From Rhabdornis inornatus (Eukaryota; Chordata; Aves; Passeriformes; Rhabdornithidae), in contig VWZS01008810.1 in NCBI GenBank assembly GCA_013397075.1, forward strand, positions 744,001 to 808,000: 64,000 bases of DNA, read 5' to 3'. Shown here in pieces: positions 1-11,635 of this stretch. The notes under the pieces were generated by a model. It did no database searches and was not told where the DNA came from. It worked only from the letters and a program-made list of their open reading frames with translations. How positions within the stretch are numbered: the stretch's first letter is position 1; every line of letters begins with the position of its first letter. Position numbers and translations under genes: made by a program.

Positions 1-245
1 TGACCAAACACCACTGCACCACACAAAACATAGCACTAAGTGCCATGTCCAGTCATTTACTGAAAACTTCCAGGGATGGCTATTCCATCACCTCCCTGGG
101 CAGTCCATTCCAATGCTTAACCACCCCCTCAGACAAAAAAAATTTCATTATGTCCAAACTGAAGGTCCCCAGCACAGTTTGAGGTTATGTCCTCCTACCC
201 TGTTGCAAATTGCCTGGGAGAAGGGCTCCCCCTTGCATGTGTGAA
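1..245 (-). repeat. CR1 LINE fragment, 3' end region
   Basis: Read on the minus strand, this stretch follows the familiar 3' portion of avian CR1 retrotransposons. It holds the segment meaning 'lacks intron, fails to align to a gene' that recurs in bird genomes: a GGGAGGTGGT-type core near 80-105, then the block around 60-80 and the block ending in the doubled GGAAG near 50-75. It is diverged and cut by the window edge on the left. It lies in a STAU2 intron and carries no usable frame. Identification is from memory of the family consensus. Confidence 0.7.
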
Positions 246-1543
246 CAATTTCTTACCCTACTAAAATTTTAAGTATAATACTCAAATCTCCTTACCACTG
301 AGGAATGTAAACAGCCAAAACCACACCACAACCTAAGCAATTATGTTTTCACAGAAATGGAAAAGATAATAATAAACACAATAGCAAGAAATTACAGAAT
401 GCCCAACAAATTCAATATGCTGCAACCTAAAATCAAGCAGCCAGTGTACCCTGTGGTGCCAAAGATCTCCAGGAAGAGGAAGAGCACTTCAATTTCCATT
501 TGCTATGAGGGATGCTAAAAGGAGCCCTGCACCTGCTGACATCATTTCCACCACTGTAACATGTTCAGTAATGCCAGCCAGAGCTGAAGGTCAGTGATTT
601 GCATCAGTTCTGCACTAGCTGGCAACATAGTGTGCAACACAGAAACAAGGGGCAAGGGCAGACACAGCCCATGAAGAGCTGAAACTGTTACTAATCCACA
701 CCTTGGCTCTATTGCCTCTTGTGAATTGGCCACTGCAGAAATACTAAGTACAAAGCAGCAACTGATTATGCCGGTGTCTCACTCAGACTTTCCTGGATTT
801 TTTTTCTTCCCCCAGTTTGCTCTTAACTAAGGAGGAAATTCAAAATTATATCCAAAAAATTACCATGAGGATATTCCTCTGTATTCCCCAAGATCTGAAA
901 ACATCCTAATTTTCACTTATTAAGTTGGACATCCAAATTGATACATGAACTGGCCAGAATTAGCTGTCAACTCACTAGAAACTTCTATGCTATAATCACA
1001 CTAAGAGTTTTAGTATAACCCTAAACTGTAAAGTTGCACAGTAATAAAGTTTGTGCCCTAGAATGCAAGATTCAAAGATAGACTATCAACTTCATGGACA
1101 AAGAATTGCATCAATAAGCACTTTTAAAAAGGTCACAAATTTGTCATCACCTGCATTACCATGATACAAATACAGAGGTAGTTATCAGAGGCATGCTGAC
1201 TGCAGAGAAAGATTCATGCAGTCTAAAAAGCAAGTGCTCCAGAAAGATTAAGGAAAGGTGGTGATTCCCCAAAAAGACCTTCATGAGGTGTATATAAGGA
1301 CCAGCAAGTATAAATTCAAAGATGAGAGACAAAGTAAAGTACAAAATGATCTACAGGGCTTCTGTAACAGAAATACAGGCATACTTTCCCAAAGTGTGGG
1401 TAAAAAAAGCAGCAAAATAAAGAACAGGAAGAAAGCCCTTACACTGGAAATGTAGCTGGGTTTGACAAGCACATTTGTCCAAACCATGATATTATCTGTT
1501 CAGCATGTAAGGTATGGCTCATCATCTGGAACTGTGACCTTAC
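246..1543. other. STAU2 intron, no recognised feature
   Basis: AT-rich intronic DNA downstream of the exon that ends at 1544. I see no splice-flanked coding segment and no repeat I can name. The open frames here on either strand have no family resemblance. Confidence 0.6.
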
Positions 1544-1674
1544 CTTGGCATGAGCAGGCCCTCTTTCATTCAGAAGCTTATACTGGGGTTGAATTCTATT
1601 GAAACGGGCTAACTCATTTACCAGACACATTGGAGTTTTCTCTTTGGGGTTTGCCATGTTATCTTGGAGAGGAG
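1544..1674 (-). CDS. STAU2: STAU2 coding exon: start of dsRNA-binding domain 1
   Basis: On the minus strand the acceptor TTTACAG precedes 1674 and the donor AAG|GTAAGG follows 1544. The exon has 17 nt (CTCCTCTCCAAGATAAC), then an ATG at 1657 and 38 codons starting MANPKEKTPMC and ending GPAHAK. This matches the N terminus of the well-known long Staufen-2 isoform. It includes the start of dsRBD1 (VNELARFNR...YKLLNERGPAH), the helix-1 and loop part that contacts RNA. The exon ends in phase 0, as expected for a following exon beginning MFSVQ, which lies outside the window. The ATG context is strong (A at -3, G at +4). The frame is also open upstream through the 17 nt, so it can be read as internal sequence when spliced to 2728-2935. 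Confidence 0.93.
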
Positions 1675-2727
1675 CTGTAAATAAAGAGTCTGTAAAGTTT
1701 TTGTGGAGAAATGTACTCTTCACAACTTCACAAAGCTTTGCAAAAGCAGCATGCTTAAAAAAGAAAGCACTTTGGCTAAAACACAACTTTTGCATATATG
1801 CTAAATACAAAGTTTAAATATCATTTATGCATTAATCACATCAGAATATGTAGTTCACAATAACAATTTTGATTACATGCAATTAAAAAAAGCCCCCAAA
1901 CTATTTCTTTCCAAAATGTCTTTATGAAAGATGATAGTGCAGGAGAGCATATGCATATTCTGTATTTTCTGTGTCACCAAAGTTTACTGTCAGGAGTATA
2001 CTGGTTCCTGGAATTGACTACTATTTCAGAATGGTTTTTCCACACTTTGAAGCAGAAGTGGGTAGCATAAGAGTTATGAGACAAATACAGTAGATGAAAC
2101 TCAGTGGTTTCTGCCAGGTTCTTCCCAGTATTTTAGACTTTTCTCAAAATACTGAAGTCACTCTCAGAACACTCCCATAGAACACCTCCCCCTTTAAGGA
2201 TTTAGTTCTGGCTTTTTTAGACTGTTTCACTCTCTGTGGGTTTTTTTGCAATTTATTTGTATTTATCCCTAACACACACACATTGTCATTTCTTGCTTAA
2301 ATTGTTAGGATAACACTTCTGCATTTTATACCCAGTTCAGCATAGGAACTACAGCATTTATTAGGCCACAAAGGAAACATCAAATACTGCCAAGCAGTCA
2401 GAAGACATTTTGTTCTAGGGAAGAGAAATAAACTTGGAAACCTTCCTGCCCCACTAAAACTTCTCTATAAAAGATACACTGAGAATCTGACAAAATAGAC
2501 ATGTTCTTTCCTGAGCTTTTATATCATTGATCAAAACTTTACTCCAAATCTGAGCTCAATAAAGAAACTAAACTTAGTAAATTGTTTATTTAGCCAAAAC
2601 ATTTTTCTACATGGGTTTTCTCCCTTATTTTAATCCTCTTTAAGACCTAATTATTATCTTTTTCAATTAACAAGTCATCAAAAAGATTAATTTGAACACC
2701 AAAGAAAATATATCTGGATCAACTTAC
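1675..2727. other. STAU2 intron between the two coding exons
   Basis: An intron of 1053 bp bounded by GTAAGTT (donor, minus strand at 2727) and TTTACAG (acceptor at 1675). No other feature was recognised. Confidence 0.85.
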
Positions 2728-2935
2728 CTGGTGAGTTGTTCAAAGACGTGGGATCCACAAGGCTGGCAGTAGGACTGCTACAGTTGGCAGCTGATTCTGA
2801 AATGGATCCATTCATTGAGGATGGCAGACTCAGTGTATTTGTAGCTGTAACTGGCAGGGGTAGCACCACAGGGGCCATGGTGGGTCCAGACAGGTTTGCT
2901 GTAGTCTGCATTTTAACTTGTGCCATTGCCTGTCA
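2728..2935 (-). CDS. STAU2: STAU2 upstream coding exon: N-terminal extension
   Basis: The minus-strand acceptor TTATTGCAG precedes 2935 and the donor CCAG|GTAAGTT follows 2728. An ATG at 2926 (G at -3, G at +4) has an in-frame TGA nine bases upstream inside the exon, which favours it as a true start. It gives 66 codons plus one base, beginning MAQVKMQTTANLSGP. The single leftover G plus the 17 nt at the start of the next exon make six codons (APLQDN-type junction), so the frame runs straight into MANPKEK. The peptide is rich in Ser, Thr, Pro and Asn, looks disordered and has no RNA-binding motif. Its first residues resemble my memory of the N terminus of the paralogue Staufen-1 (MSQVQVQ...LSG). 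Use of this start rather than the downstream ATG at 1657 is inferred from the sequence; whether it is the main isoform is unknown. Confidence 0.82.
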
Positions 2936-5900
2936 CTGCAATAAACACATTATTATCAGCAGAGCACTTTGCATTTTGAATGTCCAATAACTACAGTGGT
3001 ATTAGCAACACTCCTTTTTCGCTCCTGGATCTGGGTCACAAAGCTGTCCACAAAAGTCATGCCTCTGCAAACATTACTTCCAAATGGATGCACAGAGAAA
3101 GAGAGCTCAGGGCCAAAGAACATCACTGGAGAAGAACCCTGGCTCCAGGTTCTGTTTTTCAGTGGTGGGGTCACCCTGCCTGAAATATGGCAGCAGGAAT
3201 TACTATTCTAGAATCAAATTCTATACAATTATTCTGCAGGTGAGATAAGCACTTGCCAGTATCGTCAAGAGAGGATGAATTTGCAACCAACTGCCATAGC
3301 AAACTAGCAAACTTCACCATTGTTTTTCCAGTTAAGTGCACCTAATGTATCAAATAAGGCTACAAGAGAAAAATCCCTTTTTTTTTGGCCTGTTACCAAA
3401 CTAGAAAAGAGAGAGAGTAAAAAAGTACAAACAAACAAGCAAAAAAAAAAATGCAAGTTCTTAAAAAAATCACTGCTTATTCAGTCAACAGGTGGAATAC
3501 TTCAATCCTTGCACAAATTCCTGGCAGAGGCATCAGGACTTCCTAAACTATTCTTTAACCCAATGGCTCAAATGTTTACCTGGAATATGCCACATACTAA
3601 TTACCTCTTTTCATCTGCCCAAATTAGTTTCTTTATTGCCAATACCTGTTCTCAGGCTAGGTCTACATGCATAAACAAACCAGGGTGAGGGCACTACTCC
3701 ATACTACTCACTGAGAGTATTCTCCTTGGCAAAATTTGGGCTACTGGCTGAAAACTGCTGCTGCTGCAAAAACCACACAGAACAGTCTAGGGGCCTGCAG
3801 GCATCCCAGGTAATCCACTCAATTAAGAGAGAAACTAGTCATTTAAGAGAGAAGTCAGTCATCTGGGAAAAAGGTTTGGGCTGCTCCTGCCCCATAGGAG
3901 CAGGATGATGTACTTTACTCAGCAGCATGGACATAGACTGTATTATTCAGGGTTCATACACCTAAGCTGATCTGAACAAAGCGGATGGAGAGACAAAACC
4001 TGTGAGAGCCAACAAATGGCCTGGATAACTGGGACTTCTCCCAGCAGCAGCTCTGGTCCTGCTGGCTAAGGCAGGGCAGGGGCTCAGCTCTCATCCATCA
4101 CAGGCAGCAACCCTTACCACTAAGCCCTTTGCTCCTTCTGCTGGGGAAATTCACTCTTCCTATCAAAAAACAAGAAACAAACAAACAAAAAAAAAAAGAA
4201 ACAAACCCATTCAACACCTGAAAAACTTTCTAATTAAGAGCTTATTGAAATGAATATATAAATTTTTTTTTATTACTATCAGCATTTTTGCCCCTCCCCC
4301 CCCACCAATCCATTAAAAATATCCAAGTATCTTTACTCAGAGGGATAGTATTGTTGGATTAAGAACCCAAATCACTCATTACACCTTGGAGTACAAGTAC
4401 TTTAACAGAGTTGCACTAGTATAATGAAAACAATAAATCCTATTACTGTGACTCTGTGCTTTGGAGAAGAGGTTCAGGCTGGAATGCCATTTTTATTACT
4501 GAGGAAAGACAGATAATTGATTTAAGTCTCTGGAAAGGCAAAAGAAAAAATTAAAAATTGAGATGCAATCACTTGCCCTTCTCATAAGTATCTTTGGTAA
4601 AATACTAACAATGACAGATTTAAAATATACATATGCAGTTTGCTATATGTTCAAATACTTCATGTCTTCGAAAAAATATGTACTAAATTCATACTGTACA
4701 AATCCTACTATCACTGCACAACAAATGCCACTCAATACAGCAGTATTGTTAGAAAGGCCTAACGTAAAGACTGAGAAGGTGTAGAACTGTAGAAGTCTTC
4801 GGTATACAACATGTCTGCGTCTGATTTTAAATACATTAGTATAAACAGGAATTAATTGAAAAAGTTTCTTAATTGTAAACATTAAAGTCAATGGTGGCAG
4901 AATCAAGCCATATGTCTTAAACATATTTAAAATGAAACAAACATAACATGAAATATCATCACAACAACTGAAGTTCAAGCAACTCACAGTATTTACAGTA
5001 TTTAACCCACAAACATGAGTATGAGAAAGGCATCACTCATATGGTACTGCACGAAATGCTACTGAATACCTGGTCTTGAGCCCTGCTAGCTGTGAATTGC
5101 CACTTCAGCTTCCAGTATTTTAAAAGTTTATTCTTCATGAAAGCAAAACTTACTAACAACCAAATAAAATATTATGTTCTACAGTACTGATATTCTAAAG
5201 GGAGAAATTGTGGGATGGATCCTTTCCTATTATTAAGGATAAAACAAGAAAAATCAGTTTAAGGGTAGTATCAAGGAACTGCAAAATTGAACAAGACAAG
5301 GTTTAGACTAAAAGTAAAGTACAAAGAAAATTCAATTCTAAAACCAGAATTTATCATAATATATTGGGTGCTGGAAGGTTTTTTTTTTAAATATATCTAA
5401 AGCTGCAGAGCTCCTACAAGAAACTAACTATTTTATAAATTAATCTGTATAAGCAAAGATGTGCAAGCAGTAATATAATCATAGAGACTAACTCTTAAGC
5501 AGATGAGATATGGAGATAATAAATTTGTAATCAGTTCTAAAAATTCACTAGTAGAGAGAGAGACATAAGAAAGAATACAGTTGATATAGTGATGACACAT
5601 TATTTTCATACTACCAGGCAGCCAATCTTTGATGTCATGACAAAAGGTGAAAAAACTATGTTCCACCTTTTCTTTACGTTTTTAACATACATACACCGGT
5701 TTTGTGCTGTTTTATAAACAGTGAAGCAAAAACATTCTGGGGCCTTCCAACCACAAGCACAAACGTAATAAAACACACTGCTACATAAAATGTAGGACTT
5801 GGGGGAGAGAGATTTCACTAAGCTGATCAGAGATAAAATGCAGTTATATAATCAAAATATTTTTACATCTTCTAGGTAGATATTTCTGAAAAATCTGACT

Positions 5901-6589
5901 TATACAAAAGGGATGGTTCATTTAGGATACTAAGATTACAATGAGAGAAGTCCCCACATCACATTTTAGATAGCTACCCAACTCACATCTAGGAAATTCC
6001 TACACCCAAGTGTCTCCAGAGAGGCCTTCCTTCAAGTTCAGCAGTGGATATGGACACTTTCACCCCTCAGAGAAAGCTGGACTGCACAGCTGTGCTCCTA
6101 GCTTTGTGCCTTTCCTCAGCTGCCACGCCAAGATGCAACAGAAATTATATTTCCTAATGTTTTAATCACACATCTATCCAATTAAAGTCTGCAAGTTGCA
6201 GTGCTGCCATTTTCGTAAGGCTACACTGCAGGGTTTACGGTGTCTTATGAGATGTTGCAATGGTTTCTCCTCGTAGTCTCACCCACACAGATGCAGTAGA
6301 AATGAAATAGCAAACACATTTAGAGATGCAAATATACTAGAACTGCATTTCACTTCACTTCCCCTTTTGAGCACTTAGTACACAGGCAGCCACACAGGCT
6401 TCACTGAACAGTTGGTATTGACTTTCTTATTAAACTATGTACAAGCCGGGAATTTTCCTGACAGACTAAAAATGACCAAACCAAAAAAAACTCACACAAA
6501 AACAACAAAACTAAACCCCTCACATTTTAAAGCGAAAATATTGCTGTGAAATAGTCCATTCGCTCTTTTAATGTATCAGGAAACAACAC

Positions 6590-7647
6590 TGTTGTGAGTT
6601 GATGTCTGTATACTAGGTGACCACAAAAGCTGCTTTATTGCTCATCACCTCAGCTGGACAGGGGAGAGAAAATATAACGAAAGACTTGTGGTCTAGACAA
6701 GTACATGAAAAAATCACTCACCAGTTACTATCACCTGCAAAACAAACTCAGCTTGGGGAGATTAAATGCATTTACTATCAATCAAATCAGACCAGAAAAA
6801 CAAGAAATAAAAACGAAATCATAATAATACCTTCCTCCCACCCATTCTTTCTTCTCAGGCTTAAATTCACTCCTGAATTCTCCATGACCCAGAGGGACGG
6901 CAAATGGGGGTTACAGTCAGTTCATCACATGTTGTCTCTGCCACTCCATCCTGCTAAGGGGAAGACTCCTCATATTCTTTTCCCCTGCTCCAGCATGGGG
7001 TCCATCTCACAGGCAACAGTCCTTCACAAATTTCTTCAACATGAGTCCTTCACACAAGCTGCAGCTCTTCATGAACTGTTCCAGTGCGGATCCCTTCCAC
7101 AGGGTGGCATCCTTCAGGAATAGAATGCTCCAGTAGGGGCCTGCCACAGGGTCACAAGTCATGCCAGTAAATCCCCAGCATGAACTCCTCTCTCTCTCCA
7201 TAGGGCCACAGATGCTGTGGGTGTCCCCCACGGGCTGCAGGTGGATCTTTGCTCCACCATGGACTTTCATGGGCTGCAGGGGCACAGCTGTTTCACCATG
7301 GGCAGCACCACGGGCAGCAGACGAGCCTCTGCTCTGGAGTCTGGAGCACCTCCTCCCCTCCCTCTGCACTGAACTTGGTGTCTGCAGAGCTGTTTCTCTC
7401 ACGTATTCTCACTCCTCTCCTACTGCACTTTCTGTTGTGCAGCAACTTTTCCTGCTTCTTAAATCTGTTATCCCACAGCCACTACCAGCAACACTGATTG
7501 GGCTCAGCCTTGGCTGGCAGCAAGATCCATCTCGGAGCCAGCTGGCACTGGCTCCATCGGACACAAGTGAAACTTCTGCCAACTCCTCATGGAAGCCACC
7601 CCTGTAGCCCCCCTGTTACCAAAACCTGGCCATGCAAACTCACTACA
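6590..7647 (-). mobile_element. Solo LTR of an avian endogenous retrovirus
   Basis: A 1058-bp unit bounded by TGTTGTGAG on the plus strand and CTCACTACA at the other end, giving the TG...CA terminal inverted repeat of a retroviral LTR. The element reads on the minus strand. Near its 3' end is a polyadenylation signal (AATAAA, near 6636-6645), followed by TTTTGTGGTCACC. The middle contains several imperfect repeats built around CTGCAGCCCATGG and GGACTC..GGAG units (7000-7350), typical of an LTR family common in songbirds. No gag, pol or env lies beside it, so it is a solo LTR. No clear target-site duplication is visible (flanks ..AACAC and AATAT..), suggesting age or boundary error. Family name (ERVL-like or other) is not certain. 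Confidence 0.82.
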
Positions 7648-8299
7648 AATATTTAGTTACATTTACAGATGCAGAATACTTTTTTAAAATTGTGAATACA
7701 CTTGTATCATGCTAAAAGCACCATGCAGCATAAAGAATTAGTTAACACTTTTTCTGATTATTATTACTTTTTGTATTTTTCTGGAATCACTTTATAGCTT
7801 TAGATCTTATGACATAAGATATGAATTAAATGCTCAGGTGAAATGATTTCTAGACTATGTCATAGTAATTGAATAAACAAAGACAGATAAAGTAAATAAA
7901 ACACCACAAAAGGCAGAAAGCATGGACAATAAGTTTTCAAACCAAACAGACTTGTACAATGTGGGAAAATTGAAAAAGCAGTATTAGAAAGTTGTATGCA
8001 CAATCAGCAGATAGAGAAACTAATGACCGGAACAGTCAAAACAGAAGGCTGGACTTTATTTGTGCAGAAAGTGAAAATGCACGTATGCAGTAGAGTCACC
8101 ACACTTTCACACTGCTTCATCATACAACCCAGAATACCAAATTTAATCTGTGCACAAGTATGTAATGGTGGCACATATTACATACTTGTGAAAGACTTTA
8201 AAAATGGAACAACTGAGGGTCAGCCACTACTGAGCAAGAAAAATAACTTGACATGTCTTGTATTTTATATAACCAAGAGTTCTGCTTATACCTTCTGAT

Positions 8300-8650
8300 C
8301 AGCATCCATTTTTCACAACAGTATTACATTAATGATCCCAGATCCTTTTCTGCAGAACTGCTACCCAGCAAGTTCTAGCCTGTGCTCTCTTTGTGAATCT
8401 GTTTCCTACCTAATGAGACTTTGTTCTTGTCTTCCTTGAATTTTCTTATTAAAAAAACCCCAACAAAACAGAAAAAGAAGAAAAAGATAATAATTAATTT
8501 TTTCAAGATCACACCAGATTTTAATTCTAATTCCAAAATGTTTGCAATTCTTCATTAAGCCTGCTTTATGGCATCTACAAATTTAATAAGCGTACTGTTT
8601 CATCCACACCATTAATGAAAATATTGAAAGGTACAGGAACAGCAATCTAA
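8300..8650 (-). repeat. Old CR1-type LINE fragment
   Basis: The plus strand carries a run of phrases typical of reverse-oriented ancient CR1 elements: AGATCCTTTTCTGCAGAACT with GCTACCCAGC (8340-8372), then GCATCTACAAATTTAATAAG (8573-8592), then ATTAATGAAAATATTGAA (8611-8628). Their order and spacing fit the family, though the element is highly diverged and interrupted by an A-rich insertion at 8450-8490. The ends are approximate. Confidence 0.6.
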
Positions 8651-11179
8651 TAGACTGAGGGCAGTGTCTAAGCAAGCAGCAAGCATCTCAAGGGTTTTTT
8701 TCAGGCCAACCCCCATTTTGGTTTGAAGATTGTTAATGTGATTCTTCTGTGAAAGTCCCAAGTCACAGAACTTTAATAGTTAACAGTTTCTGAATTAAGA
8801 AGGGTTTGGGTTTAGTTTTAGCTTTAAAATTCCACTAAATGCTCTGTTCTCCTTCTATTCTCCAGATATTAATTTCATTCGTTCAGTTACACAAAAGCAT
8901 ACAAAACTGCCTAAAGGTAAAACGTATTTCTGGTGTGCCATTTCTCACATTTATGGCAAATATTTATACATTTGTGGACATTATAAAAAGCACTAAAGAA
9001 GTTCTAAGCCTCATGTAATTTTTTTTACTGTGTTATATCTAAGAGCTTATTTGGGCTTGACAAAAGACACAGCTCTGCATTCCCTTCAGAGCAGTCTAAT
9101 TAGAACTTTTGTCTTCCAAAACCAAGTAACGAGATGGCCACACAGTAGCAGTTTAACAAGAGTATGACTTAAAGCAACAATCAGCAGATGGTTATGTAGA
9201 CTTATTAGCAAAATTTATCATATTTATAAATTTTAAATAGCAAAAATTAAAACACTAGGCATGAAATTGCACAGGATTTCTCTGTTTTTTTAAAACATAC
9301 ATATTTTCCTATAAAACTTCTGGTCCCCCCTGTTTATTCTTCCCATTTGCTCCTCCATCAATTTCATGGCTTTTTGCCTTATGAGGAGTGATTTGTCAAC
9401 AGCCAAACCGATCCAATTACTTGCTGCCATAACAAGGGACAATCCTATGTCCTCTCTTCCCTGCAGCAAAAAGCCAACACTTTTTGTCCATCTCACTGAA
9501 CCAGTTCACGTGGCAGGTAAGGAGAAAGATCAGAGGAGCATCTAGTCTGTACAAGGAGGGCCACAAACTCCTGACCTGGTGTGGGAGCAAGGAATTAGGC
9601 CTTTCAACTCCTGCTAATCAGCTTAGCTTTGCTGTCAAGCCATACACTGAAGTTCATCTCCTTCACACTGTTCCTCACAAAGTCTGTGATCTCATCTCTG
9701 ATGATTACATCTTCAGAAACCTGTGGCCTGGTTTCTTTTTTTTTTTTTAATTGTGCTTTACAGTAGAGAATCTTAGTTTCAATGGATATATGAACATAGC
9801 CACCAGCTAATTAACAGCTAACTAATACATGTTAGAGAGTGAAGTGATGCCTTAAAAGTATTTTACTTTGCAGAAGTATAAGATGGATGAGGGAGAAATT
9901 ACTAACTCTTTTATTTTCATTGTTTTGGTACGATATTTTAGAAGCAAAGGAAATGACACAGAATATTAGGGACTAATACCCAGAATTTAAGGAGCTGCAA
10001 GGCTTACAAAAAAGTTCCCCTTCTTGCTCAGTGTTAAACTCAAGTCTCTGAAGACTAAATACTACAGTTTCTTACAATTTGCTTCCTCTGCTCTTGGACT
10101 GGAGCAGAAAAGGGTTGTAGATAAAGCCCCGAGAAGGCAAGGAAGGGCCAATCAGCTGCAGTGAACACCAGGTCACAACATCAAATCCCACCATGCTTTC
10201 AGATATTATCAGCCACAGAGGACTATCCTTTGCCAGCTCTCATGTACAATCAGTAAGAACCTTCCTGAGGAAAGGAAGGAAGGTATTTTTGGAAGAAAAA
10301 ATCAAGTAGGAAACAGATTAAAAATCCACAGTCATATTTTTCAACCACTTCTTCAAACAGCAGTCAGCTCAACCTCCCTTTTGAATTACTATGAAGAACA
10401 GGCACATTAAAACAACATAAAAGGACTTAAAACTCAGAAAACTGAGGTAGAAACTGCTTCATCTTGCACAATTCTTTCATCATGAAACCATATCTGTTCC
10501 CTAACTTCCAATATGATGGGATCCAATTTGCTACAAAAAGCATGCAAGTCTCTGAATCAATGACCACATTACCATTATCATAGAATCACATTATGTGGGA
10601 GTACATATATACGTCTGTCACTGATTTAATCCTTCTTTAACAACTCACTTTAAAATTGTCTCATGTAAATTTGAAAAGAAAAGTAAAAAAACAAGTCAGA
10701 CAAATAAGGCAGCTAATTACAGAATCAAAGACTAAACCTAAAGATTTTCTCAATCAACAAAATGACCAAACATAGGGACTTTTCCTGCCATTTAATTATG
10801 ACATGTTAGCAACAGGGCAAGAACAGAAGTCTTACCCTGCTAATAAGATTGGATTCATACAACTTCAAATACATAGAATATGTCACAGAGTAAACATAAT
10901 AAGCAAACATTTAGCATGTAGTAAATTACTTAAACTGCTACAGCAGAAGTCAAGTAACTAACATGAAAAATCGGTGATCTACAAAGCCATCTACGTGCAC
11001 AATACCTCTCATACTAGCACAGTCATCCATATCGTATGGCACTGCTGTACAGTGAGATATGAGGACTCAGATAAGGATGAAAGGCATGTATAATTCAGGT
11101 TCACAAATACAAGCAAGGTGTCTAAATTGTCTCTGGAGTCAAAGGAAATACAGAACAGGATTACCATGGTTTACCAGAG

Positions 11180-11635
11180 TGTATTGGGTTTGCATGGCCA
11201 AGCTTTGGCAGCAGGGGGTTACAGGGGTGGCTCTTGTGCAAACCTACCAGAAGCTTCCTCTGTGTCCAGCAGAGCCAACCCCTGGCAGCTCCAAAAACAG
11301 ATGTGCTGCTGGTCAAGACTGGGCCAATTAGAAATGGTGGTAATGCCTCCAACATATTTAAGAAGAGAAAAAAGTTCTTGTGCAGTTGTAATTGTGGGCA
11401 GAGAAGAGCAGGTGGGAGTACGTGAGAGGAACAAGTGTGCAGACACCAAGGTCAGCGCAGGAGGGGCAGGAGGTGCTCCAGGCACCGGAGCTGGGATTGC
11501 TCTGCAGCCCATGGTGATGGCCATGGCGAAGCAGCTCTGCCCCTGCAGCACATGAAGGTCCATGGGGATGCAGAGATCTGCCTGCAGCCCATGGAGGAGC
11601 CCCATGCCAAATCCACCCAGGGTCAATCCACTATA
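11180..11635 (+). mobile_element. Internally deleted LTR, same family as 6590-7647
   Basis: It starts TGTATTGGGTTTGCATGGCC, the same beginning as the minus-strand LTR at 7647, and follows it through the GCTACAGGGGTGGCT-type block, the TTTAAGAAG block (11356-11366), the GTGAGAG..CAAG..CAGACACCAAG block (11420-11450) and the CTGCAGCCCATGG repeats (11500-11600). At about 11615 it jumps to CCAGGGTCAATCCACTATA, which resembles the extreme 3' end of the family. About 560 bp of the 3' half, including the polyadenylation signal, is missing. It lies 3.5 kb from the other copy in the opposite orientation. No matching target-site duplication was seen. Confidence 0.75.

Noticed and set aside
7007..7607. 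Open frames of 131 and 148 codons on opposite strands.
   Set aside because: They lie entirely within the solo LTR and arise from its internal repeats.
9290..9496. A 68-codon minus-strand frame with protein-like composition.
   Set aside because: No splice sites, no recognisable family and no neighbouring coding sequence; best taken as chance.
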